A DNA stretch of 59,679 nucleotides from Methylibium sp. (GTDB lineage: Bacteria > Pseudomonadota > Gammaproteobacteria > Burkholderiales > Burkholderiaceae_C): contig NZ_JACDCW010000009.1 of the NCBI RefSeq assembly GCF_013817345.1, forward strand, positions 515 to 60,193, given 5' to 3'. Each line of letters begins with the position of its first letter. The first letter of the stretch is position 1. The notes under the pieces were generated by a model, which had not been told where the DNA came from, ran no database searches, and was given only the letters and a program-made list of their open reading frames with translations. A program made the translations under genes and the position numbers. This document shows, piece after piece, positions 10,385 through 22,316 of the stretch.

Positions 10385-10480
10385 AAGCTCGAACCAGCGT
10401 CACGCTTATTCCGATCCAGGTCGCGCCGCGCTTCACGCGCCGCGACCCATCAACCGAATCACTTTTCAGAGGAGCTCATC

Positions 10481-11728
10481 ATGGCCGGTCGTAATTTCCT
10501 TTTCGTCCCCGGACCCACCAACGTCCCCGAGCGCGTTCAGCGCGCGATGGTCGTCTCGATGGAAGACCACCGCTCGTCCAAGTTTCCGGACCTCACCCGC
10601 GCGGTGCTCGCCGACCTGAAGAAGATCTTCAAGACCGAGGCCGGCACGCCGGTGATCTTTCCCTCGACGGGCACAGGCGGCTGGGAAGCCGCGCTGACCA
10701 ACACGCTCTCGCCCGGCGATCTGGTGCTCGCCTCGCGCTTCGGTCAGTTCAGCCATCTGTGGATCGACATGGTCACGCGCCTGGGCTTCCAGGTCGAAGT
10801 GGTCGATTGCGAATGGGGCGAAGGCGTGCCGATCGAGAAGTACGCCGAGATCCTGGCCAAGGACAAGGAGCACAAGATCAAGGCGGTGCTTGCCACGCAC
10901 AACGAAACCGCCACGGGCGTGACCAGCGACATCGCCGCGCTTCGCAAGGCCATGGACGGCGCCAAGCACCCTGCCCTGCTGATGGTCGACTCCGTCAGCG
11001 GCCTGGGCTGCATCGACTTCCGCATGGACGAATGGGGTGTCGACGCCTGCGTCGCCGGTTCGCAAAAGGGCCTCATGCTGCCGGCCGGCCTGGGCATCGT
11101 GTGCATGAGCCCCAAGGCGCTGAAGGCGCGCGAAACGTCGAAGCAGCCGCGCTGCTTCTTCGACATGGGCGACATGATCCGCTCCAACGAAACCGGCTAC
11201 TTCCCCTACACGCCTTCCCTGCCCCTGCTCTACGGCTTGCGCGAAGCGCTGACCATGCTGATGGAAGAAGGCCTGGAGAACATCTTCGCCCGCCACGCCT
11301 ACCTGGCCAACGGCGTGCGCGCTGCGGTGACCGAAGGCTGGGAGCTGAAGCTCTGCGCCAAGGACCCGAAGTGGTACTCCGACACCGTCTCGGCCATCAT
11401 GGTCCCCGAGGGCATCAACGGTGCGCACGTGATCGACGTGGCCTTCCGCCGCTACAACCTCTCGCTGGGCGCGGGCCTGTCCAAGGTGGCCGGCAAGCTG
11501 TTCCGCATCGGCCACATGGGCGATCTGAACGAGCTGATGGTGCTCGGCGCCATTGCCGGCTCGGAGATGGCCATGATGGACGTGGGCATCAAGATCGAGC
11601 CGGGCAGCGGCGTGGCCGCGGCGCAGCGCTACTGGCGCAGCAACGACATGATCCCCAAGCGCAAGGTCGCGCGCAGCGAAGTGGTGTACGCCTCGCAATC
11701 GACGGGATCGAACGAAGGCGCTCGGTGA
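10481..11728 (+). CDS. sga: Serine-glyoxylate aminotransferase
   Basis: Transfers the amino group of serine to glyoxylate, giving hydroxypyruvate and glycine. It is the step where glyoxylate, including any made from oxalate, enters the cycle. 415 aa, class V aminotransferase. PLP lysine is Lys196 in VAGSQKGLMLP; the N-terminal FVPGPTNVPERV and SRFGQFSHLW blocks are typical of Sga. The ribosome site GAGGAG precedes ATG 10481. It is followed 100 bp later by hprA, the next enzyme. Confidence 0.97.
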   Translation: MAGRNFLFVPGPTNVPERVQRAMVVSMEDHRSSKFPDLTRAVLADLKKIFKTEAGTPVIFPSTGTGGWEAALTNTLSPGDLVLASRFGQFSHLWIDMVTRLGFQVEVVDCEWGEGVPIEKYAEILAKDKEHKIKAVLATHNETATGVTSDIAALRKAMDGAKHPALLMVDSVSGLGCIDFRMDEWGVDACVAGSQKGLMLPAGLGIVCMSPKALKARETSKQPRCFFDMGDMIRSNETGYFPYTPSLPLLYGLREALTMLMEEGLENIFARHAYLANGVRAAVTEGWELKLCAKDPKWYSDTVSAIMVPEGINGAHVIDVAFRRYNLSLGAGLSKVAGKLFRIGHMGDLNELMVLGAIAGSEMAMMDVGIKIEPGSGVAAAQRYWRSNDMIPKRKVARSEVVYASQSTGSNEGAR

Positions 11729-11828
11729 GCCGCAAGACATCAGTGATCGCCGCGAACGCGACGGCCACGCCGAGGCCCGTCGCGGGCCTCGGCGGTAGTT
11801 CGCGCAACGAAGCAAACGAGGAGCAGTC

Positions 11829-12779
11829 ATGAGTCATTCGGTCGTTTTCCTGGACCGCGATTCGCTCAAGGCGAAGGTGCGCAAGCTCAACTTCGACAGT
11901 GCCTACACCGAGCACGCGAAGACCTCGGCCGATGAAGTGGTCGCCAAGCTGAAGGGTGCCTCCGTCGCGATCACCAACAAGGTGCCGCTGCGCGAGGAAG
12001 CGCTCGCGCAACTGCCCGACCTGAAGATGATTGCCGTGGCTGCCACCGGCTACGACGTGGTGGACGTAGCAGCTTGCAAGAAGCGTGGCATCGCGGTGGC
12101 CAACATCCGCAACTACGCCGTGCACACGGTGCCGGAGCATGCCTTCGCGCTCATCCTCGCCCTGCGCCGCAACATCATTGCCTACCGGCAGGATGTGGAA
12201 AACGGCGTGTGGCAAAAGAGCGATCAGTTCTGCTTCTTCACCCACGACATCGGCGATCTGTTCGGCGCGACGCTGGGCATCATCGGCGAGGGCGCGCTCG
12301 GCCAGGGCACCGCCAAGATCGCGCGCGGCTTCGGCATGAAGGTGCTGTTCGCCGATCACGCGCCGCCCAAGATGGAGGGCGTGGAGTTCACGCCGATGGA
12401 TCAGGTGCTGGCCGAGTCGGACGTGATCTCCCTGCACTGCCCGCTCACCCCGGACACGAAGAACATCATCGGCATCGAGCAGTTTCGCAAGATGAAGCGC
12501 AATGCGCTGCTCATCAACACGGCGCGTGGCGGGCTGGTCGATGAAGCTGCACTGATCCAGGCGCTCGAAGAAGGCCTGATCGCCGGCGCCGGCTTCGATG
12601 TGCTGACCACCGAGCCGCCGAAGAACGGCCACCCGCTGCTCGACGTGCGGCGGTCCAACTTCATCCTCACGCCGCACGTGGCCTGGGCGTCGGACGGGGC
12701 GATGCAGTTTCTGGCCGATCAGTTGATCGACAACATCGAACTTTGGGTCGCCGGCAAGCCGCAGCACCTCGTGACCTGA
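11829..12779 (+). CDS. hprA: NAD(P)H-dependent hydroxypyruvate reductase
   Basis: Reduces hydroxypyruvate to D-glycerate. 316 aa, D-2-hydroxyacid dehydrogenase family. The dinucleotide loop GIIGEGALG is at 150-158, and the catalytic set Arg233 (NTARGG), Glu262 and His283 (TPHVAW) is complete. The ribosome site GAGGAG precedes the ATG. It sits between sga and mtdA, the order known from Methylobacterium extorquens. The following enzyme, glycerate kinase, is not in the window. Confidence 0.96.
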   Translation: MSHSVVFLDRDSLKAKVRKLNFDSAYTEHAKTSADEVVAKLKGASVAITNKVPLREEALAQLPDLKMIAVAATGYDVVDVAACKKRGIAVANIRNYAVHTVPEHAFALILALRRNIIAYRQDVENGVWQKSDQFCFFTHDIGDLFGATLGIIGEGALGQGTAKIARGFGMKVLFADHAPPKMEGVEFTPMDQVLAESDVISLHCPLTPDTKNIIGIEQFRKMKRNALLINTARGGLVDEAALIQALEEGLIAGAGFDVLTTEPPKNGHPLLDVRRSNFILTPHVAWASDGAMQFLADQLIDNIELWVAGKPQHLVT

Positions 12780-12798
12780 ATCAAGCCCTTCCCGGTAT

Positions 12799-12826
12799 TA
12801 CTCCCTCTCCCAGAGGGAGAGAGGGC
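12799..12826. repeat. REP-like palindrome between hprA and mtdA
   Basis: CTCTCCC (12805-12811), AGA loop, GGGAGAG (12815-12821). Short member of the family seen at 8957, 13762 and 20028. Confidence 0.7.
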
Positions 12827-12874
12827 AAGAAGAAGAATCCTTTTGCAGACAGAGATGAGGAAGGAGACAAGACG

Positions 12875-13738
12875 ATGAAGAAGCTTCTCTACCAACTCGA
12901 CACCGACCTGCACCCCTCGGTGTTCGACAACGTCGTCTCCTACGACGGCGGCGCCGATCACGTCTCGGCCTACGGCGGCGTGACGCCCGACAACGTCGGC
13001 CCGCTGGTCGAAGGCACCATCTTCACGCGCTCTCCCAAGGACAAGAAGTTCACCGCCATCACGGTCGGCGGCAGCAGCATGGCCGAGGGCGAGCTGCTCT
13101 TCCAAGCGGTGAAAAAGAAGTTCTTCTCCAACTTCCGCGTCTCCGTCATGCTCGACAGCAACGGCTCCAACACCACCGCCGCCGCCGGTGTGGCGTGGCT
13201 GGCGCATGGCCGCTCGCTGAAAGGCAAGCGCGCGGTGGTGCTGGCCGGCACCGGGCCGGTCGGCCAGCGCGCCGCGGTGATGCTCGCCCGCGAAGGCTGC
13301 CAAGTGACGATCACCTCGCGCAGTGCCGAGCGCGCGCAGGCCGCGGCGCAGGCGATCCAGCAGCGCTTCAAGATAGAAGTAGCCACGGCGGTTGCGGCCG
13401 ACAACGAGGCGCGCGCAAAGGCGATAGAAGGCGCGCAGATCGTCTTTGCCACGGGCGCGGCCGGCGTGCAGTTGCTCGAGGAGCGGCACTGGGAAAGCAA
13501 CGCCACGCTCGAGCTGCTGTCCGATGCCAACGCGACGCCCACGCTCGGCATCGAAGGCATCGACATGATGGACAAGGGCAAGGAGCGCCACGGCAAAACC
13601 GTCTTCGGCGCCATCGGCTTCGGGGCGCTGAAGATCAGTTTGCAGCGGGCCTGCATTGCGAAGCTATTCGAGCAGAACGATCTGATGCTCGATGCCGAAG
13701 AGATCTATGCCATTGCAAAGCCGATGGTGGAGAAATGA
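12875..13738 (+). CDS. mtdA: Methylene-tetrahydrofolate / methylene-H4MPT dehydrogenase (NADP), MtdA type
   Basis: Oxidises or reduces between methylene-H4F and methenyl-H4F with NADP(H). 287 aa, matching MtdA length. The N-terminus (LLYQLDTDLHPSVFDNVVSY, then DGGADHVSAYG) and the block VMLDSNGSNTTAAAG are diagnostic of MtdA rather than MtdB, which lacks them. The NADP loop GTGPVG is at 125-130. The ATG at 12875 is chosen for its AAGGAGACAAGACG site; the frame is open further upstream, but only into the palindromic repeat. The next gene, fch, acts on its product. Confidence 0.95.
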   Translation: MKKLLYQLDTDLHPSVFDNVVSYDGGADHVSAYGGVTPDNVGPLVEGTIFTRSPKDKKFTAITVGGSSMAEGELLFQAVKKKFFSNFRVSVMLDSNGSNTTAAAGVAWLAHGRSLKGKRAVVLAGTGPVGQRAAVMLAREGCQVTITSRSAERAQAAAQAIQQRFKIEVATAVAADNEARAKAIEGAQIVFATGAAGVQLLEERHWESNATLELLSDANATPTLGIEGIDMMDKGKERHGKTVFGAIGFGALKISLQRACIAKLFEQNDLMLDAEEIYAIAKPMVEK

Positions 13739-13761
13739 ACTCGGACCAGAAGCACTCTCGG

Positions 13762-13857
13762 TATTGCCCCCTCTCCCTCTGGGAGAGGGTTGGGGTGAGG
13801 GCCCGGCCGGAACGCCCCTCACCCCAGCCCTCTCCCCAAAGGGGCGAGGGAGCAATA
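13762..13857. repeat. Double REP-like inverted repeat between mtdA and fch
   Basis: A 96-bp nearly symmetrical element. Its ends are TATTGC (13762) and GCAATA (13852). Inner hairpins are CCCTCTCCC-TCT-GGGAGAGGG and CTCCCC-AAA-GGGG, and the centre pairs GGTTGGGGTGAGGG with CCCTCACCCCAGCC (one mismatch). It resembles two facing REP units (BIME-like) and can fold into a large cruciform or double hairpin. Confidence 0.85.
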
Positions 13858-13920
13858 CAAGCCGGACTGTTGGCATGACCCGCACCATGACGTTCAAGTA
13901 ACTTTCGCCAGGGCTCAACC

Positions 13921-14547
13921 ATGATCACCGACCTCTCCACCGAAGCCTTCCTCGACGCCCTCGCCAGCGGCAACGCCACGCCCGGCGGCGGCAGCGCTGC
14001 GGCCGTCATGGGCGCGATGGCTGCCGCGCTCGTGAGCATGGTGTGCAACTTGACCATCGGCAAAAAGGGCTATGAAAGCGCCGAAGCCGAGATGAAGTCG
14101 GTGCTCGGCGAAGCCGAGGCCTTGCGCGCGCGCTTGCTCGAGATGGTTCCGCAAGACATCGCCGCCTTCGACTGGCTCATGGCCGGCTACAAGCTGCCCA
14201 AGGGAACCGATGCTGAAAAGGCCGCGCGCAGCGCCGCCATCCAGAAGGGCCTGCAGGGTGCAACGCAAGTGCCGCTCGACTGCGCCGTGGCCTGCGCCGA
14301 GGTGTTGCGTCTGACGGCCCGCTCCGTCGAAGTGGGCAATGTCAACGTCATCAGCGACGTGGGCGTGGGTGTGCTGGCCGGCTGGGCCGCCCTGCGCAGC
14401 GCTGCGCTCAACGTGCACATCAATGCACCGCAGATCAAGGACCGCGAGTTCGCCGAAAGCAGACTCGCGCAACTCGAACAGCTGCTCGCCGAATGCGGGC
14501 CGCTGACCGAACAGGTGCACGCAAAAGTGCACGGCAAGCTGGGCTGA
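13921..14547 (+). CDS. fch: Methenyltetrahydrofolate cyclohydrolase
   Basis: Interconverts methenyl-H4F and 10-formyl-H4F, linking FtfL to MtdA. 208 aa, cyclodeaminase/cyclohydrolase family as in Methylobacterium Fch. The conserved N-terminal block [20 protein letters not shown] (about 20-39) and the C-terminal [13 protein letters not shown] segment are present. It starts at ATG 13921, just after the palindromic element. With ftfL and mtdA it completes the H4F branch of formate assimilation. Confidence 0.94.
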   Translation: MITDLSTEAFLDALASGNATPGGGSAAAVMGAMAAALVSMVCNLTIGKKGYESAEAEMKSVLGEAEALRARLLEMVPQDIAAFDWLMAGYKLPKGTDAEKAARSAAIQKGLQGATQVPLDCAVACAEVLRLTARSVEVGNVNVISDVGVGVLAGWAALRSAALNVHINAPQIKDREFAESRLAQLEQLLAECGPLTEQVHAKVHGKLG

Positions 14548-14776
14548 CGACAGCCCGATCCACCGCGCATTGCCGTCACAGCACGGCGATGCGCAGCAAG
14601 CCGAGTCGCGCTCCGTCCAGAAGACGCTCCCGCGACACGCCTGGCCCCCGGCGTTTTACCGCCGGCGATCTCGCAAGGAAATGCCGGGCCGCCCCCGGAT
14701 CCGCGACCCCTCGGGGCGCGGCCGCCGCAATCGTGCACGCAAGGGGCGATCCGCACACACATCACAGGAGCATTGC

Positions 14777-15937
14777 ATGGACATCCACGAATACCAGGCC
14801 AAGGAGCTGCTCGCAGGCTTCGGCGTTCCGGTGCCGCGCGGCGGCGTCGCCTACAGCCCCGACCAGGCGGTGTACGTCGCCACCGAACTCGGCGGCTGGC
14901 ACTGGGCCGTCAAGGCGCAGATCCACTCGGGCGGGCGCGGCAAGGCGGGCGGCGTCAAGCTGTGCCGCACCTACCACGAGGTGGCCGACATCTCACGCGA
15001 GCTGCTCGGAAAAAAGCTGGTCACCAACCAGACCGGGCCGGAGGGCAAGGTGTGCAACCGCGTCTACATCGAGGCGGCCGAGCCCTTCGAGCGCGAGATC
15101 TACCTCGGCTTCGTGCTCGACCGCAAGACGGAGCGCATCCTCGTCATCGCCTCCGGCGAGGGCGGCATGGACATTGAGGAAATCAGCCACGACAAGATCA
15201 TGCAGATCGAGGTGGAGCCCGCCGTCGGCCTGCAGCCTTTCCAGGCACGCGAGATCGCCTTCGGCCTGGGCCTGGGCATCAAGCAGGTGAGCCAGGCGGT
15301 AACCACCCTCATGGCTTGCTACCGCGCCTTTCGCGATCTCGACGCGACGATGGTCGAGATCAATCCACTGGTCGTCACCAAGGAAGGCAAGGTGCTCGCG
15401 CTCGACGCGAAGATGAGCTTCGACGACAACGCCATCTTCCGCCGCCGCCAGATCGCCGAAATGCGCGACGTGGCCCAGGAAGACCCGCGCGAGGCGCAGG
15501 CCGGCCAGCACGGCCTGAACTACGTCGGGCTGCAGGGCGACATCGGCTGCATCATCAATGGCGCCGGTCTCGCGATGGCGACGATGGACATGATCAAGTA
15601 CGCGGGCGGCGAGCCGGCGAACTTCCTCGACGTGGGCGGCGGCGCCTCGCCGGAGCGCGTGGGCCAGGCATTCAACCTGGTCCTGTCCGATCCCGGCGTG
15701 AAGGCGATCCTGGTCAACATCTTCGCCGGCATCAACCGCTGCGACTGGGTCGCGCAGGGCGTGGTGGAGGCGGCCAAGGATCTGAAGGTGCCGCTCATTG
15801 TTCGCCTTGCGGGCACCAACGTCGATGAAGGCATGAAGATCGTGCGCGAGTGCGGTCTGCCCATCATCCTGGCCGATTCGCTGGCCGACGCGGCCAACAA
15901 GGCGGTTGCCGCCGCACGCGACCACAAGGCCGCCTGA
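14777..15937 (+). CDS. mtkA: Malate-CoA ligase (malate thiokinase) beta subunit
   Basis: ATP-grasp subunit of the enzyme that activates malate to malyl-CoA. 386 aa. It starts [20 protein letters not shown] and contains [18 protein letters not shown] and [16 protein letters not shown]. The FAGINRCDW segment distinguishes malate thiokinase from SucC, which has FGGIMKCD; a true SucC is encoded at 26037. The ATG at 14777 follows CACAGGAG. It is paired with mtkB 24 bp downstream and with mcl beyond ppc. Confidence 0.94.
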   Translation: MDIHEYQAKELLAGFGVPVPRGGVAYSPDQAVYVATELGGWHWAVKAQIHSGGRGKAGGVKLCRTYHEVADISRELLGKKLVTNQTGPEGKVCNRVYIEAAEPFEREIYLGFVLDRKTERILVIASGEGGMDIEEISHDKIMQIEVEPAVGLQPFQAREIAFGLGLGIKQVSQAVTTLMACYRAFRDLDATMVEINPLVVTKEGKVLALDAKMSFDDNAIFRRRQIAEMRDVAQEDPREAQAGQHGLNYVGLQGDIGCIINGAGLAMATMDMIKYAGGEPANFLDVGGGASPERVGQAFNLVLSDPGVKAILVNIFAGINRCDWVAQGVVEAAKDLKVPLIVRLAGTNVDEGMKIVRECGLPIILADSLADAANKAVAAARDHKAA

Positions 15938-15961
15938 GCCGCCTTACACGGAGCACAAGAC

Positions 15962-16852
15962 ATGAGCATCCTCATCGACGAAAAAACGCGCGTCATCGTG
16001 CAGGGCTACACCGGCGACAAGGCCACCTTCCACGCCAAGGAAATGATCGCCTACGGCACCAACGTGGTCGGCGGCGTCACACCCGGTAAGGGCGGCCAGA
16101 AGCACCTCGACCGGCCGGTGTTCAACACCGTGAAGGAAGCGGTCAAGGCGACCGGCGCCGAGGCCAGCCTGGCCTTCGTGCCGCCGCCCTTCGCGGCCGA
16201 CGCGCTGATGGAAGCGGCCGACGCGGGCCTGAAGCTCGTGTGCATCATCACCGACGGCATTCCGGCGCAGGACATGATGCGCGTGAAGCGCTACCTGCGC
16301 CGCTACTCGAAGGACCTGCGCACCACCGTGGTCGGCCCCAACTGCGCCGGCATCATCAGCGCCGGCAAGGCCATGCTCGGCATCATGCCGGGCAACATCT
16401 ACATCCGCGGCAACGTCGGCATCGTCTCGCGCTCGGGCACGCTGGGCTATGAAGCGGCTGCGCAGATGAAGGCGCTCGGCATCGGCGTGACCACCAGCGT
16501 GGGCATCGGCGGCGACCCGATCAACGGCAGCTCCTTCCTCGACCACCTCGCGCGCTTCCAGGAAGACCCGGAGACGGAGGCCGTGATCATGATCGGCGAG
16601 ATCGGCGGGCCGCAGGAAGCGGAAGCTTCGGCGTGGGTGAAGGCGAACATGACGAAGCCGGTGGTCGGCTACGTTGCCGGTTTGACTGCGCCCAAGGGGC
16701 GACGCATGGGCCATGCCGGCGCGATCATCTCGGCCGTGGGCGATACGGCGGCGGAGAAGTCAGAGATCATGAAGTCGTATGGCCTGTTCGTGGCGCCGAG
16801 CGCTTCGGAATTGGGATCGACCGTGGCGCAGGCGCTGAAGAAGGCGGCTTGA
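15962..16852 (+). CDS. mtkB: Malate-CoA ligase alpha subunit
   Basis: CoA-binding, phosphohistidine-carrying subunit of malate thiokinase. 296 aa. It begins MSILIDEKTRVIVQGYTGDK; the phospho-His is His251 in [10 protein letters not shown]. The segment FVPPPFAADALMEA and the MRVKRYLRRYSKDLRTTVVG block resemble MtkB rather than SucD. Stop-to-start spacing from mtkA is 24 bp, so the two subunits are very likely cotranscribed. Confidence 0.94.
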   Translation: MSILIDEKTRVIVQGYTGDKATFHAKEMIAYGTNVVGGVTPGKGGQKHLDRPVFNTVKEAVKATGAEASLAFVPPPFAADALMEAADAGLKLVCIITDGIPAQDMMRVKRYLRRYSKDLRTTVVGPNCAGIISAGKAMLGIMPGNIYIRGNVGIVSRSGTLGYEAAAQMKALGIGVTTSVGIGGDPINGSSFLDHLARFQEDPETEAVIMIGEIGGPQEAEASAWVKANMTKPVVGYVAGLTAPKGRRMGHAGAIISAVGDTAAEKSEIMKSYGLFVAPSASELGSTVAQALKKAA

Positions 16853-17245
16853 AGTGGCTCAGCTCGCGGGGCGCTCTGCCGGGATCGGACCGACGGGGCG
16901 CTCTGCTCCGCTCATGCCCGGGGACAGAGCCCCGGGCGTTCGCCAGGCACAAACAGTCCTCAGGACTGTTCGTGTCCGGGCTCACTCCCCCGTCGCCGCC
17001 CTGCGGGCGGCGCCTCCTCCTCTACTTCGCTGCGCAGAGCGCCCCGCCGGCCCAATCAACCACCGTCGTGGCGCATCGACGGTCGAAAGAACCCGGCGTG
17101 TCTTGCCCAGGGCGTCGGGTGGCCGGCGGAGCGAAGTTAAGGAGGAGCGACGGCCGCAGGCCGGCGCGGCGGACATGAGCGTAGTCGGCCATCCGATGGC
17201 CTGGGCGCACGAACCCGCCCTCACATCGTCTTTTTGGACTCGACC
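16853..17245. other. 393-bp gap with three consecutive hairpins between mtkB and ppc
   Basis: No supported gene. Three strong dyads follow one another. The first is GCCCGGGG (16916-16923) with CCCCGGGC (16930-16937). The second is AACAGTCCT (16952-16960) with AGGACTGTT (16962-16970). The third is CGCCGCCC (16994-17001) with GGGCGGCG (17005-17012). No U-tract follows any of them. They may attenuate or process the transcript between mtkAB and ppc. Confidence 0.6.
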
Positions 17246-19999
<2,754 letters not shown>

Positions 20000-20027
20000 A
20001 AGGAGGCTGACCGAGCCGATTCACCGA

Positions 20028-20184
20028 CCCTCACCGCAGCCCTCTCCCGCACGCGGGAGAGGGAGCAATACGAGACGGCAGTGGCTCTCTCTCCATCGGG
20101 CGGAGAAGGAGCAATACGAGCCCGTCCTTCCGAAGCGGAACGCATTGCTCCCTTGCCCGTCTGGGGAGAGGGCTGGGGTGAGGG
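20028..20184. repeat. Large REP-like inverted repeat cluster between ppc and mcl
   Basis: The outer arms are 21 nt each with one mismatch: CCCTCACCGCAGCCCTCTCCC at 20028-20048 (21 nt; given here as left arm) and its complement at 20164-20184. Between them GGAGCAATACGAG occurs twice (about 20061 and 20107), and ATTGCTCCC is inverted near 20144. The same arms occur at 13762-13857. Confidence 0.85.
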
Positions 20185-20250
20185 GCCACCGCAAGACACC
20201 GACGCCACGACGAACCGCCCGCCCCCATCCACCACGAAGGAGACCCGACC

Positions 20251-21231
20251 ATGAGCTTCACCATCATCGAGCAAGCCACTCCCCGCCTGCACCGCTCCGA
20301 ACTCGCCGTGCCCGGCTCCAACCCGGCCATGTTCGAGAAGGCCGCGGCATCGGCCGCCGACATCATCTTTCTCGACTTGGAGGACGCCGTCGCCCCCGAC
20401 GACAAGCCGCAGGCGCGCAAGAACATCGTGCAGGCGCTGAACGACGTGGACTGGGGCACCAAAACGATGATGATCCGCATCAACGGCCTGGACACCCACT
20501 ACATGTACCGCGACGTGGTCGACATCGTCGAGGCCTGCCCGCGGCTCGACATGATCCTGATCCCCAAGGCCGGGGTTGCCGCCGACGTGTACGCGGTGGA
20601 CATGCTGGTCACGCAGATCGAGAACGCCAAGGGCCGCAGCAAACGCATCGGCTTCGAGGTGCTGATCGAGACCGCACTCGGCATGGCGAACGTCGAAGCG
20701 ATTGCACAGTCGAGCAAGCGACTGGAGGCGATGAGCTTCGGCGTCGCCGACTACGCCGCGTCGACGCGCGCACGCACCCAGGTGATCGGCGGCGTCAACA
20801 AGGATTCGGTGGTGCTCACCGACAAGGACGAGCAAGGCAATCGCCAGAGCTTCTGGACCGACCCCTGGCACGCCGCCCAGACCCGCATGATGGTGGCCTG
20901 CCGCGCCTACGGCCTGCGCCCGGTGGACGGCCCCTTCGGCGACTTCGGCGACCCTGACGGTTTCAAGGCCGCGGCCAACCGCGCGGCGGTACTGGGCTAC
21001 GAGGGCAAGTGGGCGATCCACCCCTCGCAGATCGCGCTGGCCAACGAGGTGTTCACGCCCTCGGAAGCCGAAGTGACGAAGGCGCGCCGCATCCTGGAAG
21101 CGATGGCTCAGGCGTCCAAGGAAGGCAAGGGCGCGGTGTCGCTCGACGGCCGGCTGATCGACATTGCCAGCATCCGCATGGCCGAGGCGCTGATTGCGAA
21201 GGCGGACAGCATCGGCAAGGCACAGAAGTGA
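20251..21231 (+). CDS. mcl: Malyl-CoA lyase (CitE-like)
   Basis: Cleaves malyl-CoA into acetyl-CoA and glyoxylate, closing the serine cycle. 326 aa, HpcH/HpaI-CitE aldolase family. Visible family blocks are LHRSELAVPGSNPAMFEKA, IFLDLEDAVAPDDK (Mg-binding acidic residues), VLIETALGMANVEAIA and KWAIHPSQIALANEVF. The ATG at 20251 follows AAGGAGACCCGACC. It is the last gene of the + strand cluster; a strong hairpin follows directly after its stop codon. Confidence 0.95.
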   Translation: MSFTIIEQATPRLHRSELAVPGSNPAMFEKAAASAADIIFLDLEDAVAPDDKPQARKNIVQALNDVDWGTKTMMIRINGLDTHYMYRDVVDIVEACPRLDMILIPKAGVAADVYAVDMLVTQIENAKGRSKRIGFEVLIETALGMANVEAIAQSSKRLEAMSFGVADYAASTRARTQVIGGVNKDSVVLTDKDEQGNRQSFWTDPWHAAQTRMMVACRAYGLRPVDGPFGDFGDPDGFKAAANRAAVLGYEGKWAIHPSQIALANEVFTPSEAEVTKARRILEAMAQASKEGKGAVSLDGRLIDIASIRMAEALIAKADSIGKAQK

Positions 21232-21268
21232 AAAAGCCTGCACCGCGCCGATAAGGCGCGGTGCAGGC
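21231..21268. terminator. Bidirectional terminator-like hairpin after mcl
   Basis: Perfect 14-bp stem GCCTGCACCGCGCC (21236-21249), GATAA loop, GGCGCGGTGCAGGC (21255-21268). AAAAA at 21231-21235 becomes a U-tract for leftward transcripts, so it should also terminate the convergent lipoprotein gene. It lies between convergent genes. Confidence 0.88.
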
Positions 21269-21316
21269 CTCGGCATGCAAGTTAGGCGCGAGTACTCTTT
21301 AAGCCGTCGATTTTGA

Positions 21317-22117
21317 TCAATTGGTGCTGACGAATAGCTTCGGTTCGATGCTTCCGCTCGACGAGGCACCGAAGTTTACGACGTAGTAGGTCGTTGTGGT
21401 GGTTGTGGTTCCCTGCGTGTAGCGGTACGCCTTCGAGCCAAGCCGAGTTCCGTTTTCCCCGAGACCCCCCGCGCTGAACAACTGGTCGGCGAGGGTCGGG
21501 GTCAGTGTGCCCTGCTGACTGTTGAAGCGCTGGATCAACCGCTTGTCGCTGAGAACCGTGACGGAGTCGCGGTCGTTGAGCGTATTGGAGCAATTCAAGG
21601 CATTCAGTACGAGTCCGGCGTTCTGCGGTTTGCCGGCTGCCGCGATCGCCAGGGCGTCGAGATCGACTTCGGTGAAGGTGCCCGTCGGTTCGTTGCTAAT
21701 GCCCACTGCGGCAAGCAGGCTGGCATCGCCCGAAGTGCACAGCGCAATCAGGTTGCCTTGGGCACGTTCGACACAGTGCTGGATGGCATCGCCCGAGTAG
21801 TAGCACCCGGCTCCATTGGCCACCGGGTAATCGAACTCGGTTGCAATAGTGCCCACGGTGCCCTTGCCATCGACAAAAGTGGCGGTCAGTGTGTCGTCGA
21901 AATTCGTTTCAGGAGTTTGGGGAGCTTGGGGAACCGAGTTCGGGGCATAAACGCTGAAGCTGCCATCGAACTGACCAAAACCCGACGGCGGCGGACCAGA
22001 GGAGTTACCGCCATCGTCATCATCGTCCCCACCCCCGCCACCTCCCCCACCACCGCAAGCGGCCAAGACGAGCGCCAAGCCCAGGGTCAGTGCAAATTTC
22101 GCTTTGTTCGCTGTCAT
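21317..22117 (-). CDS. Hypothetical lipoprotein with polyGly-polyAsp segment
   Basis: 266 aa. It starts MTANKAKFALTLGLALVLAAC, a clear signal peptide with lipobox LAAC, followed by nine glycines and five aspartates, then a region without a recognised domain. The ATG at 22117 is supported by GGAGCCGAAGAA. Outer membrane lipoprotein export is predicted; the function is unknown. It lies between the serine-cycle cluster and the LysR gene but is not obviously part of either. Confidence 0.75.
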   Translation of the reverse strand: MTANKAKFALTLGLALVLAACGGGGGGGGGDDDDDGGNSSGPPPSGFGQFDGSFSVYAPNSVPQAPQTPETNFDDTLTATFVDGKGTVGTIATEFDYPVANGAGCYYSGDAIQHCVERAQGNLIALCTSGDASLLAAVGISNEPTGTFTEVDLDALAIAAAGKPQNAGLVLNALNCSNTLNDRDSVTVLSDKRLIQRFNSQQGTLTPTLADQLFSAGGLGENGTRLGSKAYRYTQGTTTTTTTYYVVNFGASSSGSIEPKLFVSTN

Positions 22118-22316
22118 TTCTTCGGCTCCGTGATTTGGCTCTCGCAGATGCGGACGCCAGGGCTGCATCGATTCAACCGCGCCGCTCCGACGGCGCGCGC
22201 TGATGCTGTTGAGGACGCTCAGCGTGCAGGGACTGTACGCAGGCGATCGGTGCGCTACTGTGCTCGCCGCCACGCCCGCGTGCGGCGCCGGCCCCCTGAA
22301 TGAGGGAGCTTTTCGC

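Noticed and set aside
12875-13738. Assignment as MtdB
   Set aside because: The N-terminus and VMLDSNGSNTTAAAG block match MtdA; MtdB sequences start differently.
20028-20184. Insertion sequence remnant
   Set aside because: The arms are inverted, but there is no transposase frame and no target duplication was seen; a REP/BIME-type element fits better.
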